Shown piece after piece: positions 6,769 through 12,771 of a stretch of DNA of 12,771 nt. The position numbers were made by a program, and so were the translations under genes. The stretch is from an uncultured Odoribacter sp. (lineage in GTDB: Bacteria > Bacteroidota > Bacteroidia > Bacteroidales > Marinifilaceae). The DNA lies in contig CAJJNP010000089.1 in assembly GCA_905193145.1 (NCBI GenBank), forward strand, positions 1 through 12,771, in the 5' to 3' direction. Under the pieces are notes generated by a model. It made no database searches. It was not told where the DNA came from and saw only the letters and a list, made by a program, of their open reading frames with translations. Position 1 is the first letter of the stretch. Every line of letters starts with the position of its first letter.

Positions 6769-7205
6769 TGGAGTTGTCGCTTCCTCCATTTAAATATAAA
6801 GTGAAGAAGCAGGGAGGGAATGTTTTGATTTTTGACATACTTCGCAAGAAGTTTGTTGTGTTGACACCCGAAGAATGGGTGCGTCAGCATTTAGTGCATT
6901 ATCTGATAGATGTAAAGGGATGTCCGCCGGCCTTGATTGCCGTTGAGCGGGAAATTGAGCTTTACGGTTTGCCGCGTCGTTTTGATGTGGTGGTTTTCGA
7001 CCGCTCGGGAACACCTTGGCTGTTGGTAGAGTGTAAAGCTCCTTCTGTGCCTCTCAGGCGTCAGGTGTTCGACCAGGCTTTCCGCTATAATATCACGCTT
7101 TCGGCTCCTTATGTAGCCGTTACAAACGGGGTGACGCACTTTTGCGGAAAAATCGATACTAAGCGGGGGTTTGTCTTTTTGAATGATTTCCCGGATTTTA
7201 AATGA
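6765..7205 (+). CDS. Stand-alone HsdR N-terminal-type (PD-(D/E)XK) nuclease domain protein
   Basis: A 146-residue protein equal to the N-terminal nuclease domain of type I restriction HsdR subunits (HSDR_N_2-like), without the helicase motor. The PD-(D/E)XK core is visible as RFDVVVFD with D74, then WLLVECKAP with E89 and K91. An HsdR-type QxxxY motif follows (Q104, Y108), and a late strand YVAVTNGVTHF resembles the family. No hsdM, hsdS or methylase is nearby, so a restriction role is unlikely; the substrate is unknown. The start codon overlaps the upstream stop as ATGATGG (6765), indicating translational coupling. An ATG at 6768 would remove only one Met. Catalytic residues look intact, so it may be an active nuclease acting in DNA or RNA housekeeping. 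Confidence 0.87.
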   Translation: MMELSLPPFKYKVKKQGGNVLIFDILRKKFVVLTPEEWVRQHLVHYLIDVKGCPPALIAVEREIELYGLPRRFDVVVFDRSGTPWLLVECKAPSVPLRRQVFDQAFRYNITLSAPYVAVTNGVTHFCGKIDTKRGFVFLNDFPDFK

Positions 7206-7208
7206 ATA

Positions 7209-7242
7209 AAAAGCAGGAGACCCGATTGGGAATCCTGCTTTT
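7209..7242. terminator. Bidirectional terminator between convergent HsdR_N and meaB genes
   Basis: AAAAGCAGGA (7209-7218) pairs with TCCTGCTTTT (7233-7242). Inside the loop CCC/GGG (7221-7223 and 7228-7230) can also pair around GATT. The A and T ends give a U-tract in both directions, as expected between convergent genes. Confidence 0.85.
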
Positions 7243-7259
7243 GGTTTCTTGAGATATAC

Positions 7260-8360
7260 TTATCCTTTGAAGTATTTGTCCAGCAATTCGAAAGCAGCGG
7301 CAAACGAACTGACCTGATTCTTCATCACCTGTTCTTCGGCGATTTTCAGGTTCTCTTTCTGGCTTTGATAGAAGCGGTTGCGTAACTGTTCGTTGATGGT
7401 TTCATACATCCAGTATTTCGACTGTTCGGATCTGCGCTGTTCAAAATAGCCGTTTTGTTGTGTTTCGCTGCAATAGTGCAGGATGTTGTCCCAAATGGCG
7501 TCGATACCTGTGCGTTCGTAAGCGGAACAGGTCATCACTTTTGGCATCACTCCGGATTCGTGAGGCGGGAAATAATGCAAAGCCGTTGTCAGTTGGGCTT
7601 TGGCCAATTCCGCACGTTGGATGTTATTGCCGTCGGCTTTGTTGATGATGATGCTGTCGGCCATCTCCATGATACCGCGTTTGATTCCCTGCAGCTCGTC
7701 GCCGGCTCCGGCTATCTGTACCAACAGGAAGAAATCCACCATTGAGTGGACTGCCGTTTCGCTTTGTCCAACTCCGACTGTTTCAATCAGGATGATATCA
7801 AATCCGGCTGTCTCGCACAAAATCATGGCTTCGCGGGTCTTGCGGGCAACGCCGCCAAGCGAACCGGCAGAGGGGGAAGGACGAATATAGGCCAACGGGT
7901 CGCACGATAATTCTTCCATACGGGTCTTGTCGCCTAGGATACTGCCCTTGGAGCGTTCGCTACTGGGGTCAATCGCCAAGACGGCAATTTTGTGTCCCTC
8001 TTTGGTCAGGTATTTGCCGAAACTTTCGATGAAAGTACTTTTCCCGGCACCGGGTACACCCGTGATACCGATACGTACCGACCGTCCCGATGAGGGCAGA
8101 CAGCGTCTGATGACCTCCTGTGCCATAGCCTGATGTTCGGGCTTGGAGCTCTCCACCAGGGTAATAGCCTGACTTAAAATATTGATGTTGCCTTTTAATA
8201 TGCCCTCCACATAATCGTCGGCGGTCAGTTCCTGCTTTCGGATCATTTTCAGGCGTGCGGCAATATTGGGATTCATGGGTTCCGGCTGGGGAATGCCCTT
8301 GTTTACCTTTAATCCTTCATATTCCGGCGAATTTTCCGGATGTTCCATACATTCTGACAT
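7260..8360 (-). CDS. meaB: Methylmalonyl-CoA mutase-associated GTPase MeaB
   Basis: A G3E-family P-loop GTPase that protects and reloads B12-dependent methylmalonyl-CoA mutase, used by Bacteroides in making propionate from succinate. From the chosen start it is 366 residues. GVPGAGKST (101-109) is the P-loop, AIDPSSERSKGSILGDKTRM (129-148) is the family switch region, ETVGVGQSE (193-201) is the G3 region, and NKAD (240-243) is the guanine-specificity motif. The C-terminal helices form the dimerisation arm. The reading frame stays open to an ATG at 8432, but a TAnnTTTG element at 8386-8393 lies inside that extension, so translation should start at 8360 (or at the ATG at 8348). The mutase subunits are not adjacent. 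The family includes ArgK, an older name for the same protein. Confidence 0.93.
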   Translation of the reverse strand: MSECMEHPENSPEYEGLKVNKGIPQPEPMNPNIAARLKMIRKQELTADDYVEGILKGNINILSQAITLVESSKPEHQAMAQEVIRRCLPSSGRSVRIGITGVPGAGKSTFIESFGKYLTKEGHKIAVLAIDPSSERSKGSILGDKTRMEELSCDPLAYIRPSPSAGSLGGVARKTREAMILCETAGFDIILIETVGVGQSETAVHSMVDFFLLVQIAGAGDELQGIKRGIMEMADSIIINKADGNNIQRAELAKAQLTTALHYFPPHESGVMPKVMTCSAYERTGIDAIWDNILHYCSETQQNGYFEQRRSEQSKYWMYETINEQLRNRFYQSQKENLKIAEEQVMKNQVSSFAAAFELLDKYFKG

Positions 8361-8385
8361 GACTATCTTTAATTTTGATTTTATG

Positions 8386-8393
8386 CAAAGATA
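8386..8393 (-). promoter_or_regulatory. Predicted -7 element of meaB
   Basis: TATCTTTG on the minus strand matches TAnnTTTG. The -33 region is weak (TTTTA with a 22-base spacer). A start near 8380 gives a leader of about 20 bases to the ATG at 8360 and rules out the upstream in-frame ATG at 8432. Confidence 0.6.
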
Positions 8394-8458
8394 CAATCTT
8401 TTTTTTATCTCCGGGTAAAATGAGCTAGACAATCGGTCGGTGGTTGCAATAAAATTTG

Positions 8459-8466
8459 TAGATTTG
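8459..8466 (+). promoter_or_regulatory. Predicted -7 element of the small lipoprotein gene
   Basis: TAGATTTG matches TAnnTTTG and sits 25 bases before the ATG at 8492. No TTTG lies at the expected -33 distance; a TTGC at 8444-8447 is too close. The promoter may be weak or activator-dependent. Confidence 0.5.
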
Positions 8467-8491
8467 TCAAGTGTTATTAAAATAAATCAAT

Positions 8492-8950
8492 ATGAAAAGG
8501 ATGGGATTTTTTGTCTTGTGTATGGTAATGTTTTCTATGATATCATGTGTGTCTATAAATCAGCCATCTAGGGGCGTGTCTAATCATACAAGTGCTTACG
8601 CTGCCGGTTCGGCTTGTGGTAAAGCAATCAAATCTTTGCATCGCCAATATAGAAAAGACGGTACTTTGGATTTGTCCAATCCGACCAATATTTATTATTT
8701 GGCCGTGTTGGCGAGTAATTCTTCTGATTTGAAGGTCAAAATGAAAAACAAGGATTACTACGAAGGGTTCACTCGGGGGACATTGGCCGGTTCGCAAAAT
8801 TTGATTTCCAGGGCACTGATGAAAAAGATGGTGCATTCGCTTGTCGGTTCCGACCTTTCAGCTTTTCAAGGGAAGACATCGCCGGTAGGCAAGCAGGCCA
8901 TACGGACAGTCTCTTCGTTGGTGACACTTCTGAATATGCTCAAAGAGTAG
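8492..8950 (+). CDS. Unrecognised small lipoprotein
   Basis: A 152-residue protein I do not recognise. The N terminus (MKRMGFFVLCMVMFSMISC) is a lipoprotein signal with Cys19 as the likely lipidated residue, so the mature protein should sit in the envelope. The residues after Cys19 (VSINQP) show no clear Bacteroides surface-export signal (acidic residues right after the Cys), so a periplasm-facing position is more likely. The mature part has Ala/Gly-rich small-residue stretches (HTSAYAAGSACGKAIKSL), a basic region with YYEGFTRGTLAGSQ, and a C-terminal amphipathic helix. No enzyme motif is visible. It is transcribed alone, diverging from meaB and converging on the DUF4954 gene. The coding call is supported by the signal peptide, a -7 element and a downstream hairpin. 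Confidence 0.8.
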   Translation: MKRMGFFVLCMVMFSMISCVSINQPSRGVSNHTSAYAAGSACGKAIKSLHRQYRKDGTLDLSNPTNIYYLAVLASNSSDLKVKMKNKDYYEGFTRGTLAGSQNLISRALMKKMVHSLVGSDLSAFQGKTSPVGKQAIRTVSSLVTLLNMLKE

Positions 8951-8980
8951 GTTCGCATTATTGCCTGGATAGATAAAATA

Positions 8981-9007
8981 AACCTCTGCCCATGTTGAGC
9001 AGAGGTT
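8981..9007. terminator. Hairpin between convergent lipoprotein and DUF4954 genes
   Basis: AACCTCTGC (8981-8989) pairs perfectly with GCAGAGGTT (8999-9007) around a 9-base loop. On the minus strand it is followed by TATTTTATCT, making it a better terminator for the DUF4954 gene than for the lipoprotein gene. Confidence 0.7.
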
Positions 9008-9028
9008 GTGATATGCTTGTCGCTTGAA

Positions 9029-11020
9029 TCATTGTCCTGCCACGTGGCTTAACCGGGCTATCAGTTCATCGCCGAGAGCGGTTTTGATATCGATATGCTG
9101 CTTGACGGTTTCTACAAACGGATTGTTTTCAAAAGCACCCCGTACCTGTTCAAAATCGATTACCTTTTGTTTTTTGTTGCCGTCCACGCCAAAACCGGTC
9201 TGAGCAGTCATGGAGAACTCTTTCTTGGCATCTTCGTAGAGCATTTGGTCGAGAGTCACCACTGCATCTTTCCACGTGTTTACTATGCGGATAACATCTT
9301 GGACAGTAATGCTTTCCGGACGAATATGATACCATTGTTGCATCACCTCCCAGGCCCAGGTCCATTCCTGTTGGTAGTAGTCGGAGTGCAGTTGTCGGAA
9401 TACCTTCTCGATATGTTCGATGGTAGAGATTTCCTCTTCGACAATTTTCCGGATAAGGTCGAAAATCTCCTTTTGTGGGGCTATCAGGCCGCAAAGATCC
9501 ACCCATTCGCCGTTTCCTTTCTCTGTATCAGGCTGTAGGCGTGCGCGGATTTCCTCATTGCTGTGGAAAGGGATGTTCTCCAATCGCTTGATGATGGAAT
9601 TGCCGAGGAATTTGTTGATGGCCATTGCATAATATTGGATTCCTTTTTTCAAAGCTCCGCTTTTGATATGTGCGCTTTGGTAGGAGTATTCCTCCGATGT
9701 TTCGCCCGAAATTTCTTGCAGGGTGCGCAATACTTCTGTACCTCGGAGCATTTTTTGAATTGTATAAGGACTCAGTAGGTTGAAATTGATACAATCCAGC
9801 CGATGGGAATCGGTGCGCTTGTCTCGTTTGGGCCACTTCTGGGCATCGCGGATGGTACCCACACTGCGCAGATTTACGGCCGGAACCAGATATGTCTGGT
9901 TGTTCTGCTCTATCAGATATGAAAAAGGCAAATCTGAAGTATCCGGGTGGCTTACGTGTCGTCCCATAATCAGCGAGAAAGCGCCGATTTTTGCCGGCCA
10001 TAATATATAGGAATCACTGGTAGTCTTTGAACCCCGTTCCACGATACCCTGGTGAATCGGTCCCAGTTTGTAGAGGTGGTTGCTTTGGTTCGAGCCACTG
10101 CCGGCATTCAGAAAAGAAAACATACCGGCAATCAACAGACTGGATTTGTGCATGGTCACAGTATACGGTCCGGCAAATACAGCGCAAGCTTCACCGTTTT
10201 CGCCTTGACAGTTGCTGAAAAATAGAGAGTCGTGAGCAGAAAACAGATGTCCCAAATGGCATGCCTGTCCTACAAAACAGCGGATCAGTGCAGCTCCGTC
10301 AGTTACACTGGCTCCCGACGAGATGATGAAATCTTCGGCCACTACATTGTGCCCGATTTTTACAGGTGCCGATTTGTTACTGTTGATTGAGCCGTTTTTC
10401 AGGCGCGATGCTCCGTCTATGGTAGCGTCATCGCCGATGGCTACATTCCGGATGGTGCCGGTATTGATAATGCGCACCCGATTGCCGATGGTTCCCCGGT
10501 CTGAAGACACTTGTTCCGTATAGCGGGCAATGATGCTCTTTAGCTTTTCTGTCAGCGGGGGATAGTGGCGGTAAAGGGCAATGATATATGCCAGATGAGC
10601 CGACAGTTCATTGAAAATCGGCACTTCGCGTCCTCCGGTTTCATTAAGTACGGCCACCTGTGTGCCGTTGCCGAACGAGCTGTAGCCCTCCGTCACAATC
10701 AAGTTGGCATTTTGGATAAAGCATTCTTCTCCGATATTGTAATTGGCAATATAGTTAGGGATGTTTTCAATTAGCGTATTATTGCCCACCCGGCAGTTGT
10801 GCAGGGTCACATAGTTCAGTCCCGAATGTTTGGGAACACCTCCGTCGAGAATGAATTCATGTTCAAACACGCCCAGACAGACATCTCCGGAAAATCGGGT
10901 ATGGTGGATAAAGTCAGTTTTAAAGTCAGGAGCAACAAGAATCCGTTGCCAGTCGGAGGCAGTACAGCCTTGACAGAAGAGCGACGTAATTTCCTCCTGC
11001 GTAAGATTTCTCACATTCAT
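9029..11020 (-). CDS. DUF4954 family protein (left-handed beta-helix N-terminal half)
   Basis: A 663-residue protein I recognise as the Bacteroidales DUF4954 family, of unknown function. Residues about 45-280 show repeating hexapeptide-like turns (VGNNTLIENI, IGNRVRI, IGDDATIDG, IGHNVVAEDFIISSGASVTDGA), predicting a left-handed beta-helix as in sugar-nucleotide acyltransferases and GlmU. Conserved-looking stretches follow: CHLGHLFSAHDSLFFSNCQG and GRHVSHPDTSDLPFSYL. The C-terminal ~250 residues are helical and charged. There is no signal peptide, so it should be cytoplasmic. A sugar or nucleotide-sugar acyl- or nucleotidyltransferase role is only an inference from the fold. It is a single-gene unit with its own promoter (11046-11053) and hairpin (8981-9007). 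The ATG at 11020 lies about 20 bases after the predicted transcription start. Confidence 0.88.
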   Translation of the reverse strand: MNVRNLTQEEITSLFCQGCTASDWQRILVAPDFKTDFIHHTRFSGDVCLGVFEHEFILDGGVPKHSGLNYVTLHNCRVGNNTLIENIPNYIANYNIGEECFIQNANLIVTEGYSSFGNGTQVAVLNETGGREVPIFNELSAHLAYIIALYRHYPPLTEKLKSIIARYTEQVSSDRGTIGNRVRIINTGTIRNVAIGDDATIDGASRLKNGSINSNKSAPVKIGHNVVAEDFIISSGASVTDGAALIRCFVGQACHLGHLFSAHDSLFFSNCQGENGEACAVFAGPYTVTMHKSSLLIAGMFSFLNAGSGSNQSNHLYKLGPIHQGIVERGSKTTSDSYILWPAKIGAFSLIMGRHVSHPDTSDLPFSYLIEQNNQTYLVPAVNLRSVGTIRDAQKWPKRDKRTDSHRLDCINFNLLSPYTIQKMLRGTEVLRTLQEISGETSEEYSYQSAHIKSGALKKGIQYYAMAINKFLGNSIIKRLENIPFHSNEEIRARLQPDTEKGNGEWVDLCGLIAPQKEIFDLIRKIVEEEISTIEHIEKVFRQLHSDYYQQEWTWAWEVMQQWYHIRPESITVQDVIRIVNTWKDAVVTLDQMLYEDAKKEFSMTAQTGFGVDGNKKQKVIDFEQVRGAFENNPFVETVKQHIDIKTALGDELIARLSHVAGQ

Positions 11021-11045
11021 CGATTTGTAGTTTTAAATAGTCTGG

Positions 11046-11053
11046 CAAATATA
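11046..11053 (-). promoter_or_regulatory. Predicted -7 element of the DUF4954 gene
   Basis: TATATTTG on the minus strand matches TAnnTTTG. A T-rich stretch lies at the -33 distance without a clear TTTG. The predicted start is near 11040, about 20 bases before the ATG at 11020. Confidence 0.6.
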
Positions 11054-11165
11054 GATTTTTTGGTGAGAATAAAAAAGGTATTGCAGCTTTGCTTGCCTCT
11101 CTTTTGCGTCTCCCTTGTCTGTTTGGGTTTGTCGCTTTGAATTTTTCCCGGTTCCGTTTTCCCTG

Positions 11166-11324
11166 TCCGATTCACCTCTTGCGGGGGTCTCACTCATCTC
11201 TCACTTATGTCTCACCTTTCTCCGTTCCTCCCCCGAAGTTCCTCCGAAGCTCCTCCGAACGGCAAGCAGTGAGCGACGGCGCAGCTTCGGGTGAGCTTCG
11301 GAGGAGTGTGGGAGATGAAGAGGA
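11166..11324. repeat. Degenerate 11-base repeat array in inverted arrangement with a hairpin core
   Basis: Units start every 11 bases. TCTCAC recurs at exactly 11188, 11199 and 11210. It is followed in the same phase by TCCGTTCCTCC (11221), CCCGAAGTTCC (11232), TCCGAAGCTCC (11243) and TCCGAACGGCA (11254). The right side carries the same units in reverse complement, ending at 11291, 11302, 11313 and 11324 (reverse complements CCCGAAGCTGC, TCCGAAGCTCA, TCCCACACTCC, TCCTCTTCATC). The core arms 11240-11259 and 11286-11305 pair over 20 positions with one mismatch and one G-T pair, around a 26-base loop. It lies between divergent genes, so it is not a simple terminator. Origin and function are unknown. 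Confidence 0.75.
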
Positions 11325-11349
11325 TATGTGTAGATAAAACTTGTGTTTT

Positions 11350-11381
11350 TTTCTGTTTCGCTAAAAATAAGATTACCTTTG
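11350..11381 (+). promoter_or_regulatory. Predicted housekeeping promoter of the ECF sigma gene
   Basis: TTTC (11350-11353), a 20-base spacer and TACCTTTG (11374-11381) fit TTTG-N19-21-TAnnTTTG with one mismatch in -33. The predicted start is near 11388, about 50 bases before the ATG at 11438. Confidence 0.65.
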
Positions 11382-11437
11382 TTTTTACTTAATGAAGGGG
11401 GGGAGTGAATAGGTAGTATCAGTTGCAAACAGAGCTT

Positions 11438-11977
11438 ATGGAGAAAGAAAAAAACATGAAAAGAATTTATGATGATTATTATCATCGTTTATGTTTTTAT
11501 GCTGTAAAATATGTCAAGGATATTGAGGAGGCAAAAGATATTGTACAAGAAGTGCTTGTGAAAATATGGGAACGAAAAATACCGTTTTCTAATGAATTGG
11601 CATTATCAGCTTATCTTTATAGTAGTGTTTATCATTCTTGTATCGATAGGCTTACGCTTCAAGGAATACATAATCGCCATCATCATCAGATTCAAAAAAA
11701 TAATTGTGATATAGATTCAATGAATTATTTGAATGAACGTATTGAAAATGAAATATTATGGGAAATATTTGAAGCTGTAGAACAATTGCCGGAAGAATGT
11801 AAAAAGGTTTTTAAATTAAGTTATATAGAAAAATTAGATATTGCTCAAGTTGCAAGACTTTTGAATATTTCAGAACATACTGTAAAAAGTCAACGTGCAA
11901 GAGGGAAAAAATTATTGCAAGAATATTTAAAAGATCTTTTTTCAATTGCATCTATTATTTTTTCGCCATTAGTTTAA
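11438..11977 (+). CDS. ECF RNA polymerase sigma factor (Bacteroides expansion type)
   Basis: A 179-residue sigma-70 family ECF factor. Region 2 spans about residues 10-75 (YDDYYHRLCFYAVKYV, then DIVQEVLVKIWE, the core-binding and -10 recognition helices). Region 4 spans about 109-163, with the -35-binding helix-turn-helix DIAQVARLLNISEHTVKSQR (134-153). A short hydrophobic tail (DLFSIASIIFSPLV) is typical of this Bacteroides group. ATG at 11438 is preferred; the frame also has a TTG at 11423, and an ATG at 11456 would still keep region 2. The FecR anti-sigma gene follows 55 bases later, the standard pair in which an outer-membrane receptor signals nutrient binding to free the sigma factor. 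Codon use is far more AT-rich than upstream genes, which suggests a separately acquired locus. Confidence 0.93.
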   Translation: MEKEKNMKRIYDDYYHRLCFYAVKYVKDIEEAKDIVQEVLVKIWERKIPFSNELALSAYLYSSVYHSCIDRLTLQGIHNRHHHQIQKNNCDIDSMNYLNERIENEILWEIFEAVEQLPEECKKVFKLSYIEKLDIAQVARLLNISEHTVKSQRARGKKLLQEYLKDLFSIASIIFSPLV

Positions 11978-11991
11978 AAAAAATATCTGTT

Positions 11992-12023
11992 GGTTACGCT
12001 CTTTTGGGTTGTTTGTTCGTTTC
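11992..12023 (+). promoter_or_regulatory. Possible ECF-sigma-dependent promoter before the FecR gene
   Basis: GGTTAC (11992-11997) and CGTTTC (12018-12023) lie 20 bases apart in a gap of 55 bases, just after an A-run. I recall GGTTAC and TTCGT(C/T)T-like blocks recurring in this position in Bacteroides sigma/anti-sigma loci. No TAnnTTTG element is present, so this could be the sigma factor's own target. The motif pairing is tentative. Confidence 0.4.
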
Positions 12024-12032
12024 TAATATAGA

Positions 12033-12771
12033 ATGGATAAACAGCATATAATGGAACAAGAGCAGTTGATATCGAAGATTAGTAGATTGATTGTAAAAAA
12101 ACTCAATAATAGTATCTCATTTGAAGAAGATGAGATGCTAAGTAAGTGGCGTGCTTCGAAAGAAAAGAATGAGGAATTATTTCAAAGATTTTTGTCTTCC
12201 TATGATTGTAGTCGGGATTATCAGTATTTTCAAGAGATAAAAAAAATAAATGATTGGGAAAATATACAGCAGAAATTTGTTCATAAGCGTATATTTATTT
12301 GGAAGTATTTAATGCGTTTCGCTGCAATTTTGCTGATAGGTGTAGGATGTATTTGGGCAATGGTGAAGATAAGTTCGGGTGACAGAGTTGTTCCAGTAGC
12401 AAAAGGAGAAGTTGGACCTGGTTGTTCAAAAGCAGTCTTGACCTTTGCGGGTGGAGAAAAAGTTATATTAGGAGAAAATCATTCTAATGATTCACAATTG
12501 TTGAAACAATATGGAATTTCAGCTAACGATTCTATTTTAGTATATAATGAAAATAATAGAGTAAATGAATATCATACATTGGAAGTGCCTCGTGGTGGAG
12601 AATATATTCTGACATTAGAGGATGGAACAAAAGTTTGGATAAATGCAGAAACGATAATTAAGTATCCTGTTCAGTTTGATAGGAATGTACGTAAAGTATT
12701 ATTGGTTGGTGGGGAAGCCTATTTCTGTGTCAGTAAAGATGAAAAAAGACCTTTTTATGTGGAATGTAAGG
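12033..12771 (+). CDS. FecR family anti-sigma factor (3' end beyond window)
   Basis: The frame opens at ATG 12033 and stays open to the window end, giving 246 codons of a protein usually about 300-400 residues. Residues 1-89 form the cytoplasmic sigma-binding part with a KWRASKEKNEELF helix typical of the family. A membrane helix spans about 93-111. The periplasmic FecR domain contains LEVPRGGEYILTLEDGTKVW (183-202) and, further on, KYPVQF and GGEAYFCVSKDEKRPFYVE, the hallmark motifs. By family it holds the adjacent ECF sigma factor until a SusC/FecA-type TonB receptor transmits a substrate signal. A TonB receptor gene should follow outside the window. An ATG at 12051 is an alternative start. 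AT-rich like the sigma gene. Confidence 0.93.
   Translation, partial: MDKQHIMEQEQLISKISRLIVKKLNNSISFEEDEMLSKWRASKEKNEELFQRFLSSYDCSRDYQYFQEIKKINDWENIQQKFVHKRIFIWKYLMRFAAILLIGVGCIWAMVKISSGDRVVPVAKGEVGPGCSKAVLTFAGGEKVILGENHSNDSQLLKQYGISANDSILVYNENNRVNEYHTLEVPRGGEYILTLEDGTKVWINAETIIKYPVQFDRNVRKVLLVGGEAYFCVSKDEKRPFYVECK

Larger units (their letters stand above)
11021..11437. other. Long divergent non-coding region before the sigma factor gene
   Basis: The only gene-free stretch above 300 bases. From left to right it holds the minus-strand promoter of DUF4954 (11046-11053), a region of 11-base units with a hairpin core (11166-11324), and the plus-strand promoter of the sigma gene (11350-11381). 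Open frames in it (11089-11337 on the plus strand, 11201-11485 on the minus strand) encode low-complexity, repeat-derived peptides and are not credible genes. Confidence 0.75.

Noticed and set aside
6765..7205. HsdR_N protein as part of a restriction-modification defence island
   Set aside because: There is no methylase, specificity subunit, helicase motor or mobile element nearby, and the flanking genes are housekeeping.
11240..11305. The hairpin core as an intrinsic terminator
   Set aside because: No gene ends next to it on either strand and no T-tract follows the stem; it lies between divergently transcribed genes.
11089..11485. Open frames on both strands across the 11-base repeat region (11089-11337 plus, 11201-11485 minus)
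   Set aside because: Their sequences come from the repeats and AT-rich DNA, have low complexity, and the minus frame overlaps the sigma gene and its promoter.
1..12771. CRISPR arrays, tRNA or rRNA genes, transposases, integrases
   Set aside because: Reading both strands showed no regular 25-40-base repeats with spacers, no recognisable tRNA T-loop/anticodon arrangement between the genes, and no transposase or integrase motifs.

Overview
The window comes from a Bacteroidales chromosome, most likely Bacteroides or a close relative. The evidence is the gene content: DUF5606, the short form of AMP nucleosidase, DUF4954, and a Bacteroides-type ECF sigma factor followed by a FecR-family anti-sigma factor. 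Promoters fit the Bacteroidetes TTTG / TAnnTTTG pattern and most genes lack a strong Shine-Dalgarno. Species cannot be fixed from sequence reading alone.

Positions 176-5348 form a minus-strand housekeeping block. In transcription order it reads AMP nucleosidase, a DUF1573 lipoprotein, YajC, a strong hairpin, a YbbR-domain membrane protein, dephospho-CoA kinase (CoaE), a TerB/J-domain protein, DUF5606, another hairpin, and the tRNA adenine methyltransferase TrmN6. Spacings of 1 to 3 bases link amn to DUF1573, ybbR to coaE, and coaE to the J-domain gene. The two hairpins and a promoter before DUF5606 divide the block into transcription units.

Positions 5451-7205 run on the plus strand from a near-perfect promoter. 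They hold an enlarged QueA-family protein that overlaps, by ATGA, a stand-alone HsdR N-terminal-type nuclease. A bidirectional hairpin (7209-7242) separates them from the convergent MeaB GTPase gene. MeaB and a small unrecognised lipoprotein diverge from facing TAnnTTTG elements. The lipoprotein then converges, across another hairpin, on a 663-residue DUF4954 beta-helix protein.

Positions 11021-11437 form the only long non-coding stretch. It carries divergent promoters and, between them, an unusual array of degenerate 11-base units that turns into its own inverted complement, with an imperfect 20-bp stem at the core. Immediately after it the DNA becomes much more AT-rich (about 27-30% GC in sampled lines, against 45-58% in sampled lines of earlier genes). 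Here an ECF sigma gene and a FecR anti-sigma gene begin, the latter cut by the window end. This is the usual head of a TonB-dependent nutrient-uptake locus (SusC/SusD type), which would lie beyond the window.

No complete novel defence or mobile system is visible. The most unexplained items are the 11-base inverted array, the QueA-like paralogue coupled to an orphan nuclease, and the DUF4954 protein.
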